NCBI RefSeq assembly: GCF_011806575.1
Contig: NZ_JAATOO010000017.1
Coordinates: 1 to 64,000 of the forward strand
Direction: 5' to 3'
DNA length: 64,000 bases
From: Vibrio hepatarius
GTDB lineage: Bacteria; Pseudomonadota; Gammaproteobacteria; Enterobacterales; Vibrionaceae
Shown: positions 7,999 through 17,725 of the stretch, one piece after another
Numbering within the stretch: position 1 is the stretch's first letter
How the letters are laid out: each line of letters opens with the position of its first letter
The notes under the pieces: generated by a model
The model's input: only the letters and a program-made list of their open reading frames with translations
Told to the model about the DNA's origin: nothing
Database searches by the model: none
Position numbers and translations under genes: made by a program

Positions 7999-8895
7999 TT
8001 ATGATGAGTGTACTTCTAACGTTAGGTGACTAATCTTATCAAACTTACTTAGCTTTTGTTTATATTCGTCAACGGTTAATCCTGCCGATGCGTGTAGGGT
8101 AATCGCAGCCGAATAGTGATGACCACTCACCTTCCACACATGCAGGTCCGTCACCGTGCCATAAGGTGCCAGCTCTTCTTTGATTGCACTTCTGTACTCT
8201 TGTTCAATGTTTTCATCGAGCAGGATTGGGCTGGTTTGCTTAATAAGGTTCATCGTCCATTTGCTTATAACCACGGCACCAACAATACCCATGGCGGCAT
8301 CGAGCCAGTTCCATCCATAGAGTTTGCCTAGGATCAGCGCAGCAATGGCAAGCACGGACGTAAGTGCATCCGCCAAAACATGCAGATACGCCGCTCGTAG
8401 ATTGTGGTCATGATGATGGTGCTTGTGCCCATGGTGATGAGAGTGATCATGGTGGTGTTCGCCTAGCAGGAACATGCTCGCGACGTTAACCGCCAAACCG
8501 ATAACAGCGACGATAATAGCTTCATTAAACTGAATGCTCTCAGGGTTAAATAACCGGTGCACCGATTCGGCAAACATCAACAATGCCACAATCCCTAAAG
8601 CAATCGCACTGGTATAGCCTCCCAGTACGCTTACCTTTCCGGTACCGAAAGAAAATCGCTCATTGTTGGCGTGTTTACGTGCATAACGATAGGCGAACAA
8701 GGTAATACAAAACGCCGCTGCGTGCGTCCCCATATGCCAACCGTCAGCGAGCAGCGCCATTGATCCAAAAAGCGTTCCAGCGGTAATTTCGACCACCATG
8801 GTGGTGAGGGTCAGCAACAGAACGTAAAAAGTTCGTTTTTCACCTTGTTGGTTGTGTCCAGAAAAGTTGTGGCTGTGCTGCTGTGAAGAATTCAA
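7999..8895 (-). CDS. dmeF: CDF-family divalent metal efflux transporter, DmeF-like
   Basis: 298 residues, six predicted membrane helices. TM2 carries the CDF site in its DmeF form (LLADGWHMGTH, D51, H54, H58) and TM5 carries H172/D176 (LHVLADAL). A His/Asp-rich loop (about residues 147-164) lies between TM4 and TM5 and is expected to bind metal. DmeF proteins export Co(II)/Ni(II), ZitB-type relatives Zn(II), by proton exchange across the inner membrane. No ATG start is available; TTG at 8895 is the first usable start after an in-frame stop, with poor RBS context. The downstream MarR gene follows after 2 bp, and two palindromic operators lie just upstream. Confidence 0.87.
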   Translation of the reverse strand: MNSSQQHSHNFSGHNQQGEKRTFYVLLLTLTTMVVEITAGTLFGSMALLADGWHMGTHAAAFCITLFAYRYARKHANNERFSFGTGKVSVLGGYTSAIALGIVALLMFAESVHRLFNPESIQFNEAIIVAVIGLAVNVASMFLLGEHHHDHSHHHGHKHHHHDHNLRAAYLHVLADALTSVLAIAALILGKLYGWNWLDAAMGIVGAVVISKWTMNLIKQTSPILLDENIEQEYRSAIKEELAPYGTVTDLHVWKVSGHHYSAAITLHASAGLTVDEYKQKLSKFDKISHLTLEVHSS

Positions 8896-8909
8896 AATGG
8901 CACCATTAG

Positions 8910-8922
8910 TTTGATAGTCAAA
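8910..8922. promoter_or_regulatory. MarR-type operator O1 before dmeF
   Basis: TTTGATAGTCAAA is a palindrome (TTTGA-N3-TCAAA) 15 bp before the dmeF start. Its centre is 33 bp from that of the second site, about three helical turns, which suits cooperative binding. Confidence 0.65.
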
Positions 8923-8942
8923 TTATTTGAACATCAATTTAT

Positions 8943-8955
8943 TTTGATTATCAAA
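8943..8955. promoter_or_regulatory. MarR-type operator O2 before dmeF
   Basis: TTTGATTATCAAA is a perfect palindrome of the same TTTGA-N3-TCAAA type as O1 at 8910-8922. Inferred to be bound by the MarR protein encoded in the same operon. Confidence 0.65.
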
Positions 8956-9385
8956 CATTGTCAACGCACTACAGGAAAAACAAGAACCGTTGAACCGAGA
9001 AGGATGAGCCCAAGATTTCACTGATTCAGAGTAAAACCAGTAGTTCAAGGTGGCAATCAAGGCTGTCATCCTCCAAAACACAACTGGATTACGCTGCAGC
9101 AGTGGGCGCTCTTTAAACTCCGCTTGTAATGTTAGCTTAACCAAAGGAAAGTGATGTAAGCGATCTACGTTGAACCGTTACAAAGCGACCATGCAGTCAA
9201 TGAACGAAGCAATATACTCGCGGCACGATTTTCTACGCGCGAAGAGTCGCAAATACTGGCGACTTTATAAGCGATAGATACAAGCCTGACCTTTTATGCT
9301 CTGGTGTGACCTGTTTAATCCTCACTGATGCGCTATAGTCTAACAGCTAATTTCTGGGACTGTTCCCATGCAAGTGGATAATATA
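8956..9385. other. 430-bp gap before the leukocidin-like gene
   Basis: No convincing gene. It holds a short inverted repeat (AGTCGC 9245-9250, GCGACT 9259-9264) and probably the toxin promoter in its last 100 bases. Small open frames here have no start context or family match. Confidence 0.4.
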
Positions 9386-10369
9386 ATGAAAAATAAGATG
9401 TTGTTACCCGTAATCGTGGGTATTTCTGCCGCTGCCTCCGTCTCAGCGAATGATGTTGTTGAAAGCGTCCTCATTGATGATATTGCTTTAGACGGGTACA
9501 TAAAAAAGAGCTATGAAGTCGTACTGCAAAGTGAATCCAAGCCGTATCAACCTGCTTTTATTGGCAGCCGGGTACAAATGAAGTTGTTGGTCGAGCTATT
9601 TCATAACTCGAATAACGGTAAAAAGGCTGCGCGCATTATCACACTAGGTAATGGATACGTTCCTGGTGAAGCTGGTGTCAGGCAGACTTACGACTCACCT
9701 TTGCTCGCTCGTTTTACGCAAAACTATCCGGTGACTTTTGATTACTCTATTTACCAAGCGGGTGGTGCGCCAATCTTTAGTGAGGACTACTCACCACAGA
9801 ATGAAGCCAACGATGTTTCGGTTTCCACCACGACCGTTGCGCCGTCTATCGGACTCACTGCCACAGTAACACCGGGTTCCGCACCAAGTTTTTCTGGTTC
9901 GCTGACCAGCCAACTCGGCGTCGCTTACACATCTCGCTACTCAAGCCAAGACTATGTAACTGCGGCTAAGCCAAAGGCAGCGTTCGAACGCGGTACTGGG
10001 GTAAAATGGACCACATCCCTCAGCCAAATTTATACCAATGACTACCAGTACTACGGAAAATGGGCTGGCGTGTACCACTACACCGACTGCTACAACGAAA
10101 ATCTATTACCGGAAGAAAACTTACCGCGCCTGATTCATGGCTTTAAACCAAAATTCCAGTACGTATTCACGCCTGAATTAGATCGCGGCAGCGAAACAAG
10201 AACAGACATGATCGCTCGTGCAGGAATGAAAGAGGTAGAGGAAGGCTTCTCTCGCAATGCGTGTACTTGGTATGACTACGGTACAGAGACACACCTTACA
10301 CAAGCGCAAGTTCGTTTCACAATCGATTGGGAAACACTTACTGTCACTAATCCTTCAGAACATCTATAA
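9386..10369 (+). CDS. Leukocidin/hemolysin-family beta-barrel pore-forming toxin
   Basis: 327 residues from the ATG at 9386, which gives a clean signal peptide (MKNKMLLPVIVGISAAASVSA); an upstream in-frame ATG at 9368 is possible. The mature protein follows the staphylococcal leukocidin plan: YPVTFDYSI (compare WPVEYNVGL of LukF), a Gly/Ser/Thr-rich stem region, SAPSFSGSLTSQLGVAYTS and SSQDYV (compare NYSKSISYTQQNYVSE), LPRLIHGFKPKFQYVF (compare LPPLVQSGFNPSFIATV), and the C-terminal strand VRFTIDWETLTV (compare VKYEVNWKTHEI). Two cysteines remain in the mature chain. Related single-component toxins are known in Vibrio (VPRH of V. proteolyticus). Expected to be secreted and to form heptameric or octameric membrane pores in eukaryotic cells. 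Stands alone, with a terminator behind it. Confidence 0.82.
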   Translation: MKNKMLLPVIVGISAAASVSANDVVESVLIDDIALDGYIKKSYEVVLQSESKPYQPAFIGSRVQMKLLVELFHNSNNGKKAARIITLGNGYVPGEAGVRQTYDSPLLARFTQNYPVTFDYSIYQAGGAPIFSEDYSPQNEANDVSVSTTTVAPSIGLTATVTPGSAPSFSGSLTSQLGVAYTSRYSSQDYVTAAKPKAAFERGTGVKWTTSLSQIYTNDYQYYGKWAGVYHYTDCYNENLLPEENLPRLIHGFKPKFQYVFTPELDRGSETRTDMIARAGMKEVEEGFSRNACTWYDYGTETHLTQAQVRFTIDWETLTVTNPSEHL

Positions 10370-10384
10370 ATATGGATGATTAAG

Positions 10385-10410
10385 TGCGGTCACCACGGCC
10401 GCATTTTTTT
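10385..10410 (+). terminator. Terminator after leukocidin-like gene
   Basis: TGCGG (10385-10389) pairs with CCGCA (10399-10403), followed directly by seven T (10404-10410). Confidence 0.75.
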
Positions 10411-10808
10411 GTCTTTTTAAAGGAGAATGGCGTATTCCATAGATGGTGCAATCCAACCAGAAATATAGAACGCCTTGCCACGGAGAAGTCCAAATATTCC
10501 AGTAGTTTAATATTGTAGAGTGATTGTCCAGAACCGCACAAAGCGCACCAATTCTCCCTTTCGCTGAATTTGCTTTCCTATTTAATCTCACCGTATACGG
10601 CTTCAACGTTATCAAACCATCCGCCAAGTTCTCGAAACCGTCTTAAAATGGTCACGAGTCAAATTTTATTCTCATGTTTGATACTACAAGGCTATCGGTG
10701 CAACAACTTGAATGACTTCTTTATCGTATCCGGTCTGTGTCACGGCAATACGCATCAACGGAAGTTAGTTTCTTTGGTACCAGAATAAATATCAAGAGGG
10801 TCAGTAAT
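10411..10808. other. 400-bp gap between the toxin and DUF302 genes
   Basis: No supported gene. A minus-strand open frame (10364-10627) overlaps the toxin terminator, has no RBS and matches no family known to me. The last bases contain the AGAGGGT Shine-Dalgarno of the DUF302 gene. Confidence 0.4.
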
Positions 10809-11258
10809 ATGGTTAGAACAATAACATTAGGTTTCTTAGTCGCGATCGCGTCATTTAACGCACTCGCCGAGCAGGGCGTGACAAAAGTGGCCAGTGTCCA
10901 CGCGGTAGAACAAACCGCAGATAAGTTTGTCGCAATCGCTCAAGAAAAAGGGCTCAACGTCTTCGCACGAATCAACCACCAAGAGAATGCGGCTAAGGTC
11001 GATATGACGTTAAGGCCAACTGAAGTGATCATCTTTGGTAATCCGAAAGTTGGTACTCCCTTGATGCTCTGTGCGCAAGAAGTGGCGATCGATTTACCGC
11101 AAAAAGTGTTGGTGTATGAAGATTTAGCGGGCAAAACTTGGTTGGCGTATAACGATCCGGTGTATTTAAAGCAACGTCATAACATTCAAGGTTGTGATGA
11201 AGTAATCAATAAAATCAGTGGAGTGTTGGGCAACTTAACCAACGCTGCGGCCAAATAA
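10809..11258 (+). CDS. Periplasmic DUF302-domain protein
   Basis: 149 residues from the ATG at 10809, preceded by AGAGGGT at suitable spacing; a longer in-frame start at 10737 lacks this. Signal peptide MVRTITLGFLVAIASFNALA. The body matches DUF302: GLNVFARINHQENA, LRPTEVIIFGNPKVGTPLM, IDLPQKVLVYED, WLAYNDPVYLKQRH. DUF302 proteins are small alpha/beta proteins of unsettled function, often secreted or membrane-linked. Two cysteines (in LMLCAQE and IQGCDE) could form a disulphide. Monocistronic, with a hairpin after the stop. Confidence 0.88.
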   Translation: MVRTITLGFLVAIASFNALAEQGVTKVASVHAVEQTADKFVAIAQEKGLNVFARINHQENAAKVDMTLRPTEVIIFGNPKVGTPLMLCAQEVAIDLPQKVLVYEDLAGKTWLAYNDPVYLKQRHNIQGCDEVINKISGVLGNLTNAAAK

Positions 11259-11295
11259 CGCAATCTTCCAGCAAGTTAGCATCAACCAAACAATG

Positions 11296-11318
11296 ACCAA
11301 CCTCGTTCTGAGGTTGGT
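11296..11318 (+). terminator. Hairpin after DUF302 gene
   Basis: ACCAACCTC (11296-11304) pairs with GAGGTTGGT (11310-11318), loop GTTCT. The U-run is poor, so it is an imperfect intrinsic terminator. The remaining gap to 11570 shows no gene and should hold the torC promoter. Confidence 0.6.
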
Positions 11319-11570
11319 TCGCAATTTCCCTTGATTTTACCCTTAACCCAACCTAGAAAGCCGAATAATTTCCGCATAACGCCCCACCACCCATCCGAAT
11401 AGTCCAATAGAAATTACGACTAATAACTCACATTTATAACTGAACCATTCTCATTCCAAATCAGCAACCATAAATACACAGTGATATGTAGCACATTTTC
11501 TATACTACTCGAGTCAGTTCTCAAAAATTAATGATTTATATCAACTCACCACCTACCCCTTAAGAGTTAG

Positions 11571-12707
11571 ATGGTGAGTAAACAAATAATGATAAATTGG
11601 TTAATAAATAAAATGCAGATAAGAAAAAGATACATATTACTGATTGCTTGTGTCGGGGTGGTCTTAGGCTGGATTGTTTTAGGTGGTACGGCGGCCATCA
11701 TGCATAAAACTTCCAGCACCGAGTTCTGCGTATCGTGCCATACGATGCAAATCCCATACGAGGAATACCAAGGTTCCATCCACTTCACCAACGCTAAAGG
11801 CATCCGTGCCGAATGTTCTGACTGTCACATTCCGAGTGACCCTATCAATTACGTCATCACCAAGATTCGTGCTTCTAAAGACATTTATCACGAGTTTGTC
11901 ACTGGCAAAATCGATACCGAAGAGAAGTACGAAGAACACCGTATGGCGATGGCAGAAACCGTATGGGAACAGTTACGTGCCAACGATTCAGCGACCTGTC
12001 GCTCGTGTCACTCTTTCGATGCAATGGACACGTACGAACAGTCTGAAGACGCAGCAAAAATGCACAAATATGGCATAGAGAACAACCAAACCTGTATCGA
12101 CTGTCACAAAGGTGTTGCGCACTTTGCACCAGAGCCAGAACTCGACAGTGAAGCATACAACCGCGTCGTTGCCCAAACTGAGAATACACCGGCAGACGCA
12201 AGCACCGTCTACTCCATCGCTCCAATCAGCATTGGTGATTTCGGCTCTATTAACCCAGCGGTCGAAATGTCTGTGGTCGGAACTTCTGAAGCAGAGCGTA
12301 CGGTCTCCCTATCCGGCTACCAGATGAAAGGGGCGGAACAAGTAATCTACATGGGTAAAGGACAACGCAGCATTATCGCGATGCTAAGTGACGCGGGTCA
12401 GCAAGCTCTTGAAGTCGGTGAGTTTGAAATCGACGAATACGGCAACGAATGGCGTACCGCAAAACTCGAAGCCGCTATCGATGCGCCTGTATTGGCAAGC
12501 CCTGAACCTCTATGGGCTTATGCAGAGGAGCTCGATAACGTCTACTGCTCAACGTGTCACTCTAAAATTCCGGCGAACCATTTCACCGTAAACGCTTGGG
12601 GACCTGTTGCCAAAGGCATGGGTGAGCGCACCGATATCTCTGAACTCGATTTGGAGATCTTAACCAAATTCTTCCAAAACCACGCAAAAGACGTGGCCGG
12701 TCACTAG
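11571..12707 (+). CDS. torC: Pentaheme c-type cytochrome TorC (NapC/NirT family)
   Basis: 378 residues with one N-terminal membrane anchor (about residues 21-45) and a periplasmic part. Five CXXCH haem sites are visible: CVSCH, CSDCH, CRSCH and CIDCH in the NapC/NirT-like half, and CSTCH in the C-terminal domain, which is the TorC layout. It takes electrons from menaquinol and passes them to the periplasmic TMAO reductase. torA follows 18 bp downstream. TorC/TorY of E. coli are of similar length (about 370-390). No torD chaperone gene and no torSTR sensor genes are in this window, so they must be encoded elsewhere if present. Confidence 0.92.
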   Translation: MVSKQIMINWLINKMQIRKRYILLIACVGVVLGWIVLGGTAAIMHKTSSTEFCVSCHTMQIPYEEYQGSIHFTNAKGIRAECSDCHIPSDPINYVITKIRASKDIYHEFVTGKIDTEEKYEEHRMAMAETVWEQLRANDSATCRSCHSFDAMDTYEQSEDAAKMHKYGIENNQTCIDCHKGVAHFAPEPELDSEAYNRVVAQTENTPADASTVYSIAPISIGDFGSINPAVEMSVVGTSEAERTVSLSGYQMKGAEQVIYMGKGQRSIIAMLSDAGQQALEVGEFEIDEYGNEWRTAKLEAAIDAPVLASPEPLWAYAEELDNVYCSTCHSKIPANHFTVNAWGPVAKGMGERTDISELDLEILTKFFQNHAKDVAGH

Positions 12708-12725
12708 AAACAAAAGGATATAGTT

Positions 12726-15173
12726 ATGACAGATATTACACGTCGCGGATTCCTCAAAGGATCAGGTATTGCAGCTGGCGCGCTTGCTATCACATCAGTT
12801 ACGCCCCTCTCTGCAGTTGCTGCATCTAAGCGTGGTTCTGGAGTCCTCACTGCGGGTCGAATGGGCCCGATGCTGTGTGAAGTCAAAGACGGCAAACTGG
12901 TTGCGACCAAAAACGCTCTGCCTCAAACCGTGCCAAACAGCTTGCAGTCGACGGGGCCAGACCAAGTTCATACCCAAGCGCGCGTTAAGTATCCGATGGT
13001 GCGCAAAGGATTCTTGGAAAATCCATCTGCACCGACTGGCATTCGTGGCAAAGACGAATTCGTGCGCGTATCTTGGGATGAAGCGTACAAACTGATCCAC
13101 GAACAACATATGCGAATCCGCAAAGAGAATGGACCAGAAGCAATATTTGCAGGCTCTTATGGCTGGCGTTCATCGGGTGTGCTGCACAAGGCGCAGACAC
13201 TGCTGCAACGCTATATGAGCATGGCAGGCGGCTACTCAGGCCACCTTGGTGACTACTCTACTGGTGCGGCACAAATCATCATGCCGCATGTGATGGGCTC
13301 AATCGAGGTGTATGAACAGCAAACCACCCACCCTGTTGTGTTGGAGAACAGCGAGGTTGTCGTACTTTGGGGGATGAACCCAATCAATACCCTTAAGATT
13401 GCCTGGACATCAACTGACTGTTCTGGCCTTGAGTTCTTCCACCAGTTAAAAAAATCCGGCAAAACCATCATCGCTATCGACCCAATGCGATCTGAGACCG
13501 TGGAATTCTTTGAAGACAAAGTGCAGTGGATCGCACCGCGTCCAATGACCGACGTAGCGATGCTGATGGGTATTGCCCATTCTTTAGTGAAAAAAGGCAA
13601 ACACGACAAAGCATTCTTAGACAAATACACCACTGGCTACGACAAGTTTGAAGCCTACTTGATGGGTAAAGAAGACGGCGTAGAGAAAACCGCAGAATGG
13701 GCAGCCGATATTACTGGCGTACCCGCGAAACAGCTTGAGTTGCTGGCGGACATCTTCAGTGACAACCGTACCATGTTGATGGCGGGCTGGGGTATTCAGC
13801 GCCAGCAATACGGTGAGCAGCGCCACTGGATGATCGCGACGTTGGCGGCAATGTTGGGGCAAATCGGCCTACCTGGCGGTGGTTTCGGTTTCTCATACCA
13901 CTATTCAAACGGCGGTAACCCTGCGCGCGATGCCGGCGTATTACCCGCTATCTCAGCGGCACTAGGTGGTGGCTCTTCGGCTGGCAACGACTGGGCCGTA
14001 TCTGGTGCGGTGAATTCCTTCCCTGTTGCACGAATTGTTGAAGCGTTGGAAAATCCGGGCGCCAAGTATCAACATAACGGCCACGAACGTACCTTCCCTG
14101 ATATCAAAATGATTTGGTGGGCTGGCGGCGCGAACTTCACTCAACACCAAGATACCAACCGCCTGATCAAAGCGTGGCAAAAACCCGAGCTAACCGTTAT
14201 CTCTGAAATCTATTGGACAGCGGCAGCGAAACACGCCGACGTGGTGCTGCCAATTACCACCTCATTTGAGCGTAATGATCTGACCATGACAGGTGACTAC
14301 AGTAACCAACACTTAGTCCCAATGAAGAAAGTGGTTGAACCGCAAGGTGAAGCGCGCAGTGACTTTGATGTATTTGCAGACATGGCAGAGCTGATCAAAC
14401 CGGGCGGTCGCGACGTTTACACCGAAGGCAAATCAGAAATGGACTGGCTGAAAGGCTTCTACGAAGCAGCACAGAAAGGCGGACGATCAGCCCGTGTTCG
14501 TATGCCTAACTTTGGTAAATTCTGGGATGCTAACGAACTGATTGAAATGAAGTTCAACAAGAAAGCCGCGAGCTTTGTCCGTCATGCCGATTTCCGCAAA
14601 GACCCAATCATGAACCCACTGGGCACACCGAGCGGCAAGATTGAGATTTACTCGAAAACCATCGAAGGTTATGGCTACAAAGACTGCCCAGCTCACCCAA
14701 CTTGGATCGAGCCAACCGAGTTTTACGGCTCAGCCAAACAGGGCGAGTTGCAGTTGATGTCAGCACACGCGGCGCACCGCCTGCACAGCCAGTTCAACTA
14801 CGCAAAACTGCGCGAGCAATACGCTATCGCCAACCGAGAGCCGATTTCGATTCACCCTGAAGATGCCAAAGCACACGGCATCAAGAGCGGCGATTTGGTT
14901 CGCGCCTACAATGACCGTGGCGAAGTGCTCGTCGGAGCCCTAGTCACCGATGGCATCAAGCAAGGTGCGGTATGTATCCACGAAGGCGGCTGGCCAGACC
15001 TAGACCCTAGCACTGGTATATGTCGTAACGGCGCGGTGAACGTACTAACCAGTGATATCCCAACCTCTCGCTTGGGTAACGGTTGTGCAGCGAACTCTGC
15101 GTTGGTGAAAATTGAGAAATACACCGGCCAAGCGCCCGCGTTAATGGCATTCACACCGCCAAAAGGCGCATAG
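12726..15173 (+). CDS. torA: Trimethylamine-N-oxide reductase, molybdoenzyme TorA
   Basis: 815 residues with a Tat signal ([14 protein letters not shown]). Features of the DMSO-reductase family: [15 protein letters not shown] N-terminal segment (KYPMVRKGF), [18 protein letters not shown], and [17 protein letters not shown], which contains the Ser expected to ligate molybdenum. The C-terminal molybdopterin-dinucleotide-binding domain follows ([27 protein letters not shown]). It reduces TMAO to trimethylamine in the periplasm during anaerobic respiration, with TorC as electron donor. The TorA and TorZ groups are hard to separate by eye; TorA is preferred because of the adjacent TorC. A strong terminator follows. 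Confidence 0.92.
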   Translation: MTDITRRGFLKGSGIAAGALAITSVTPLSAVAASKRGSGVLTAGRMGPMLCEVKDGKLVATKNALPQTVPNSLQSTGPDQVHTQARVKYPMVRKGFLENPSAPTGIRGKDEFVRVSWDEAYKLIHEQHMRIRKENGPEAIFAGSYGWRSSGVLHKAQTLLQRYMSMAGGYSGHLGDYSTGAAQIIMPHVMGSIEVYEQQTTHPVVLENSEVVVLWGMNPINTLKIAWTSTDCSGLEFFHQLKKSGKTIIAIDPMRSETVEFFEDKVQWIAPRPMTDVAMLMGIAHSLVKKGKHDKAFLDKYTTGYDKFEAYLMGKEDGVEKTAEWAADITGVPAKQLELLADIFSDNRTMLMAGWGIQRQQYGEQRHWMIATLAAMLGQIGLPGGGFGFSYHYSNGGNPARDAGVLPAISAALGGGSSAGNDWAVSGAVNSFPVARIVEALENPGAKYQHNGHERTFPDIKMIWWAGGANFTQHQDTNRLIKAWQKPELTVISEIYWTAAAKHADVVLPITTSFERNDLTMTGDYSNQHLVPMKKVVEPQGEARSDFDVFADMAELIKPGGRDVYTEGKSEMDWLKGFYEAAQKGGRSARVRMPNFGKFWDANELIEMKFNKKAASFVRHADFRKDPIMNPLGTPSGKIEIYSKTIEGYGYKDCPAHPTWIEPTEFYGSAKQGELQLMSAHAAHRLHSQFNYAKLREQYAIANREPISIHPEDAKAHGIKSGDLVRAYNDRGEVLVGALVTDGIKQGAVCIHEGGWPDLDPSTGICRNGAVNVLTSDIPTSRLGNGCAANSALVKIEKYTGQAPALMAFTPPKGA

Positions 15174-15198
15174 CATTTAAACTCTTCAACAACCCTTT

Positions 15199-15228
15199 GG
15201 CCAGTAGTGAACGCTACTGGCCTTTTTT
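15199..15228 (+). terminator. Terminator of torCA
   Basis: GGCCAGTAG (15199-15207) pairs with CTACTGGCC (15214-15222) and is followed by six T. Confidence 0.88.
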
Positions 15229-15261
15229 ATTTTTTAGCATCTGCGAAGATGGCCATAAAAC

Positions 15262-15290
15262 GAAAAAGCCAACCTCACTAGGAGGTTGGC
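15262..15290 (-). terminator. Terminator of ptsG
   Basis: GCCAACCTC (15268-15276) and GAGGTTGGC (15282-15290) form a 9-bp stem. On the minus strand the stem is followed by a T-run (complement of AAAAA at 15263-15267). Confidence 0.85.
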
Positions 15291-15320
15291 AAATCTTACC
15301 TATATTTGGGGGAGGTAAGA

Positions 15321-16763
15321 TCAGGAGGTGGCGAGAACGCTGTGCACTTCTGACTTGATCGAGTCAGACTGCGTACCAAAAATCGCTTGTAAACTGTCGC
15401 CAATCACCAATACATCTCGCGCGCCGAGCGCTTTCAGCTTGGCAACATCAACGTGAGCAATATCTTTCACCGAGACGCGCAGACGGGTGATACACGCATC
15501 GACCGACTTGATGTTGGCTTTACCGCCCAATGCCGCAACCACATCTACCGCAATTTCATCAGGTTGTCCGGCAATCTTTACTTCTGCAATATCGGTTTCT
15601 CGACCCGGCGTTTTCAAATCCAATTTCACGATGAGGAAACGGAACAAGCCGTAGTACAGCGTCGCCCAAATTGGACCGATGATGATGAACAGCCATGCGT
15701 TGCTCGACATCGGGTAGTACAGGAAGAACTGGATCGCGCCATGAGCGAAGTCAGTACTGTGTTTGATTTCCAAAAATGCGGTGATCGCAAACGCAATACC
15801 CGTTAGGAAAATATGGATCACGTACAGCACCGGCGCGACGAATAAGAAGGTAAATTCGATGGGCTCGGTAATACCGGTTAACCAAGAAGTCAACGCCGCT
15901 GACATCATCAAACCGCCGACGATTTTCTTGCGCTCAGGAGACGCACAGTGGTAAATCGCCAATGCCGCTGCTGGTAGAGCCCACATTGAGTACATAAAGC
16001 CACCAGACAGATAACCCGCGGTTTTATCGCCCGCGAAGAAGCGAGTGAGCTCACCAGTAAACTCTTTGCCTGTTTCTGGGTCAACGTAGTTACCGACTTC
16101 AAAGAAGAACGGTGCATTCCAGATGTGGTGCAAACCTACAGGAAGTAAAGAACGTTCACCCGCGCCATAAACCGCCCAAGCGAGTACAGGGTTTTGGTAC
16201 GCTGCCCAATGAGAGAATGCATCAAGAAGTTGTCCGACAGGTGGCCATGCAAACGCGAGAATCGCGCCAACAACGATCGCTGATAAACCGGTGACGATTG
16301 GCACAAATCGTTTACCCGCGAAGAAACCCAAGTACTCCGGCAGTTTGATGTTATAGAAGCGGTTGTACATGATCGCCGCAACCGCACCGATAAAGATGCC
16401 GCCAAACACACCAGTCTGCAGGGTCTCAACGCCCATGATGGTCGCGTCGGTTTCCAAGCCGCGTAGGCCAGTCACGATACCGAGCGATGCGTTCATGATG
16501 ATTAAGCCAACTAAGCCCGCGAGCGCAGCCGCACCGTCATTACCTTTTGATAAGCCGAGCGCCACACCGACCGCAAACATCAACTGCATGTTGCCAAACA
16601 CGCCCTCGCCGGCGGCGAGCATCACTTTGTTGACCGCGTCTGGGATAAACGCAAAACCAGCGTTACCAATACCCAGCATCAAGCCGGCCACAGGTAACAC
16701 CGCCACAGGCAGCATCAACGACCGCCCTATTTTTTGTAGTTGTCCAAATATACTTGCAAACAT
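15321..16763 (-). CDS. ptsG: PTS glucose-specific EIIBC component
   Basis: 480 residues, about the length of E. coli PtsG (477). The membrane EIIC domain spans residues about 1-380 ([45 protein letters not shown]). The EIIB domain at the C-terminus carries the phosphorylated cysteine in [12 protein letters not shown]. No EIIA is fused, so it should use the separate glucose EIIA (Crr). It imports and phosphorylates glucose. It is transcribed away from a response regulator/kinase/glucose-binding-protein operon, with a palindrome at 16885-16906 in the shared 254-bp region. Confidence 0.93.
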   Translation of the reverse strand: MFASIFGQLQKIGRSLMLPVAVLPVAGLMLGIGNAGFAFIPDAVNKVMLAAGEGVFGNMQLMFAVGVALGLSKGNDGAAALAGLVGLIIMNASLGIVTGLRGLETDATIMGVETLQTGVFGGIFIGAVAAIMYNRFYNIKLPEYLGFFAGKRFVPIVTGLSAIVVGAILAFAWPPVGQLLDAFSHWAAYQNPVLAWAVYGAGERSLLPVGLHHIWNAPFFFEVGNYVDPETGKEFTGELTRFFAGDKTAGYLSGGFMYSMWALPAAALAIYHCASPERKKIVGGLMMSAALTSWLTGITEPIEFTFLFVAPVLYVIHIFLTGIAFAITAFLEIKHSTDFAHGAIQFFLYYPMSSNAWLFIIIGPIWATLYYGLFRFLIVKLDLKTPGRETDIAEVKIAGQPDEIAVDVVAALGGKANIKSVDACITRLRVSVKDIAHVDVAKLKALGARDVLVIGDSLQAIFGTQSDSIKSEVHSVLATS

Positions 16764-16884
16764 GGTTTCCTCCTGACGAACGCCAGTGTTGTAGGACCTG
16801 ATTCCTTCAGGTCATGGTGTTTCACGTAAGGTCAGGATGATCATAGCGAGCAAGGCGGCGCTTAAGGTTACAAAAGGCAATCAG

Positions 16885-16906
16885 TTTGTAAGTGGCCGCT
16901 TACAAA
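16885..16906. promoter_or_regulatory. Palindromic operator between ptsG and the two-component operon
   Basis: TTTGTAAG (16885-16892) and CTTACAAA (16899-16906) form a perfect 8-bp inverted repeat with a 6-bp spacer. Half-site-like sequences (GGTTACAAAAGG at about 16867 and ATTGTAATC at about 16930) flank it. Its place in the divergent promoter region makes it a candidate site for the OmpR-type regulator encoded next to it, acting on ptsG, on its own operon, or on both. This link is inferred. Confidence 0.6.
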
Positions 16907-17017
16907 TCTCTCACACCAAATAAGTGAAAATTGTAATCAGCTCGATTGTGCACATGCGCTTAAGAATGCATCATATTGACCAGCGGCAAGCACAGGGATG
17001 GGCACAGGGAGATAAGG

Positions 17018-17725
17018 ATGGAAAACAAGCAGATACTGGTCGTCGATGACAACCTCGACCTTCGCGAAGCGTTGTCGGATTACCTTGGTCGAGCTGGGTT
17101 TGAAGTGCTTTGTGCAGAAAACGGCGGCGTGATGTGGCGACTGCTCAACGATCACCATCCTGATTTAATCATCCTCGATATTATGATGCCCGGTGAAGAC
17201 GGCTTTACCCTGTGCCAGAAATTGCGCAAAAACTCCGACATCCCGATCATCATGCTGACCGCCGTCACCGAAGAAGCCGATCGAGTCGCCGGGCTAGAAA
17301 TGGGTGCTGACGACTACATCACCAAGTCATTCAGCCCGCGTGAACTACTCGCGCGCATCAAAACCATTCTCAGACGCAGCCAGTCAACAGCCAGTACTAA
17401 ACTGACGCGTAAAGTGCGTTTTGACGATTGGTTGCTAGATACCGTAACCCGCCAGTTGACCCACACTGCCAGCCGTGAGGTCAAACAACTCAGTGGTGCC
17501 GACTTGTCACTGCTCGGCTTGTTCGTCAACCATGCGCAATCGATATTGTCGCGCGATGATATTGCGCGCGAGATTTGGGGACGCGATGCCGACCCGTTTG
17601 AACGCGGCATTGACGTGCAAATAAGCCGCTTGCGTCATCACCTTGAAGATAAAGACCGCTCACTGATCCTCACCGTACGCAACAAAGGCTACATGCTGAC
17701 CACGGACGTGCATTATGAGAATTAA
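17018..17725 (+). CDS. OmpR-family response regulator, GltR-like
   Basis: 236 residues from the ATG at 17018, which begins directly with the receiver domain (MENKQILVVDDN) and has an AGGGAG 7-8 bases upstream. An upstream TTG (16976) would add 14 residues that do not belong to the fold. Phospho-acceptor D54 in IILDIMMPGEDG; acidic pair D10/D11; switch Lys in YITKSFSPREL. The C-terminal winged helix resembles OmpR/PhoB. It overlaps the kinase gene by 11 bases, which implies translational coupling. The downstream glucose-type binding protein and the divergent ptsG suggest a sugar-uptake regulator comparable in role to Pseudomonas GltR. Confidence 0.88.
   Translation: MENKQILVVDDNLDLREALSDYLGRAGFEVLCAENGGVMWRLLNDHHPDLIILDIMMPGEDGFTLCQKLRKNSDIPIIMLTAVTEEADRVAGLEMGADDYITKSFSPRELLARIKTILRRSQSTASTKLTRKVRFDDWLLDTVTRQLTHTASREVKQLSGADLSLLGLFVNHAQSILSRDDIAREIWGRDADPFERGIDVQISRLRHHLEDKDRSLILTVRNKGYMLTTDVHYEN

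Noticed and set aside
8020..8040. GTTAGG core like an integron attC end
   Set aside because: No matching second core or cassette structure; the bases lie inside the 3' coding end of dmeF.
8923..9144. Minus-strand 73-residue frame, and the similar-looking frame at 10364-10627
   Set aside because: Both contain LNYW-like stretches, which first suggested a shared repeat on each side of the toxin gene, but the DNA similarity is short and scattered and neither has a start context.
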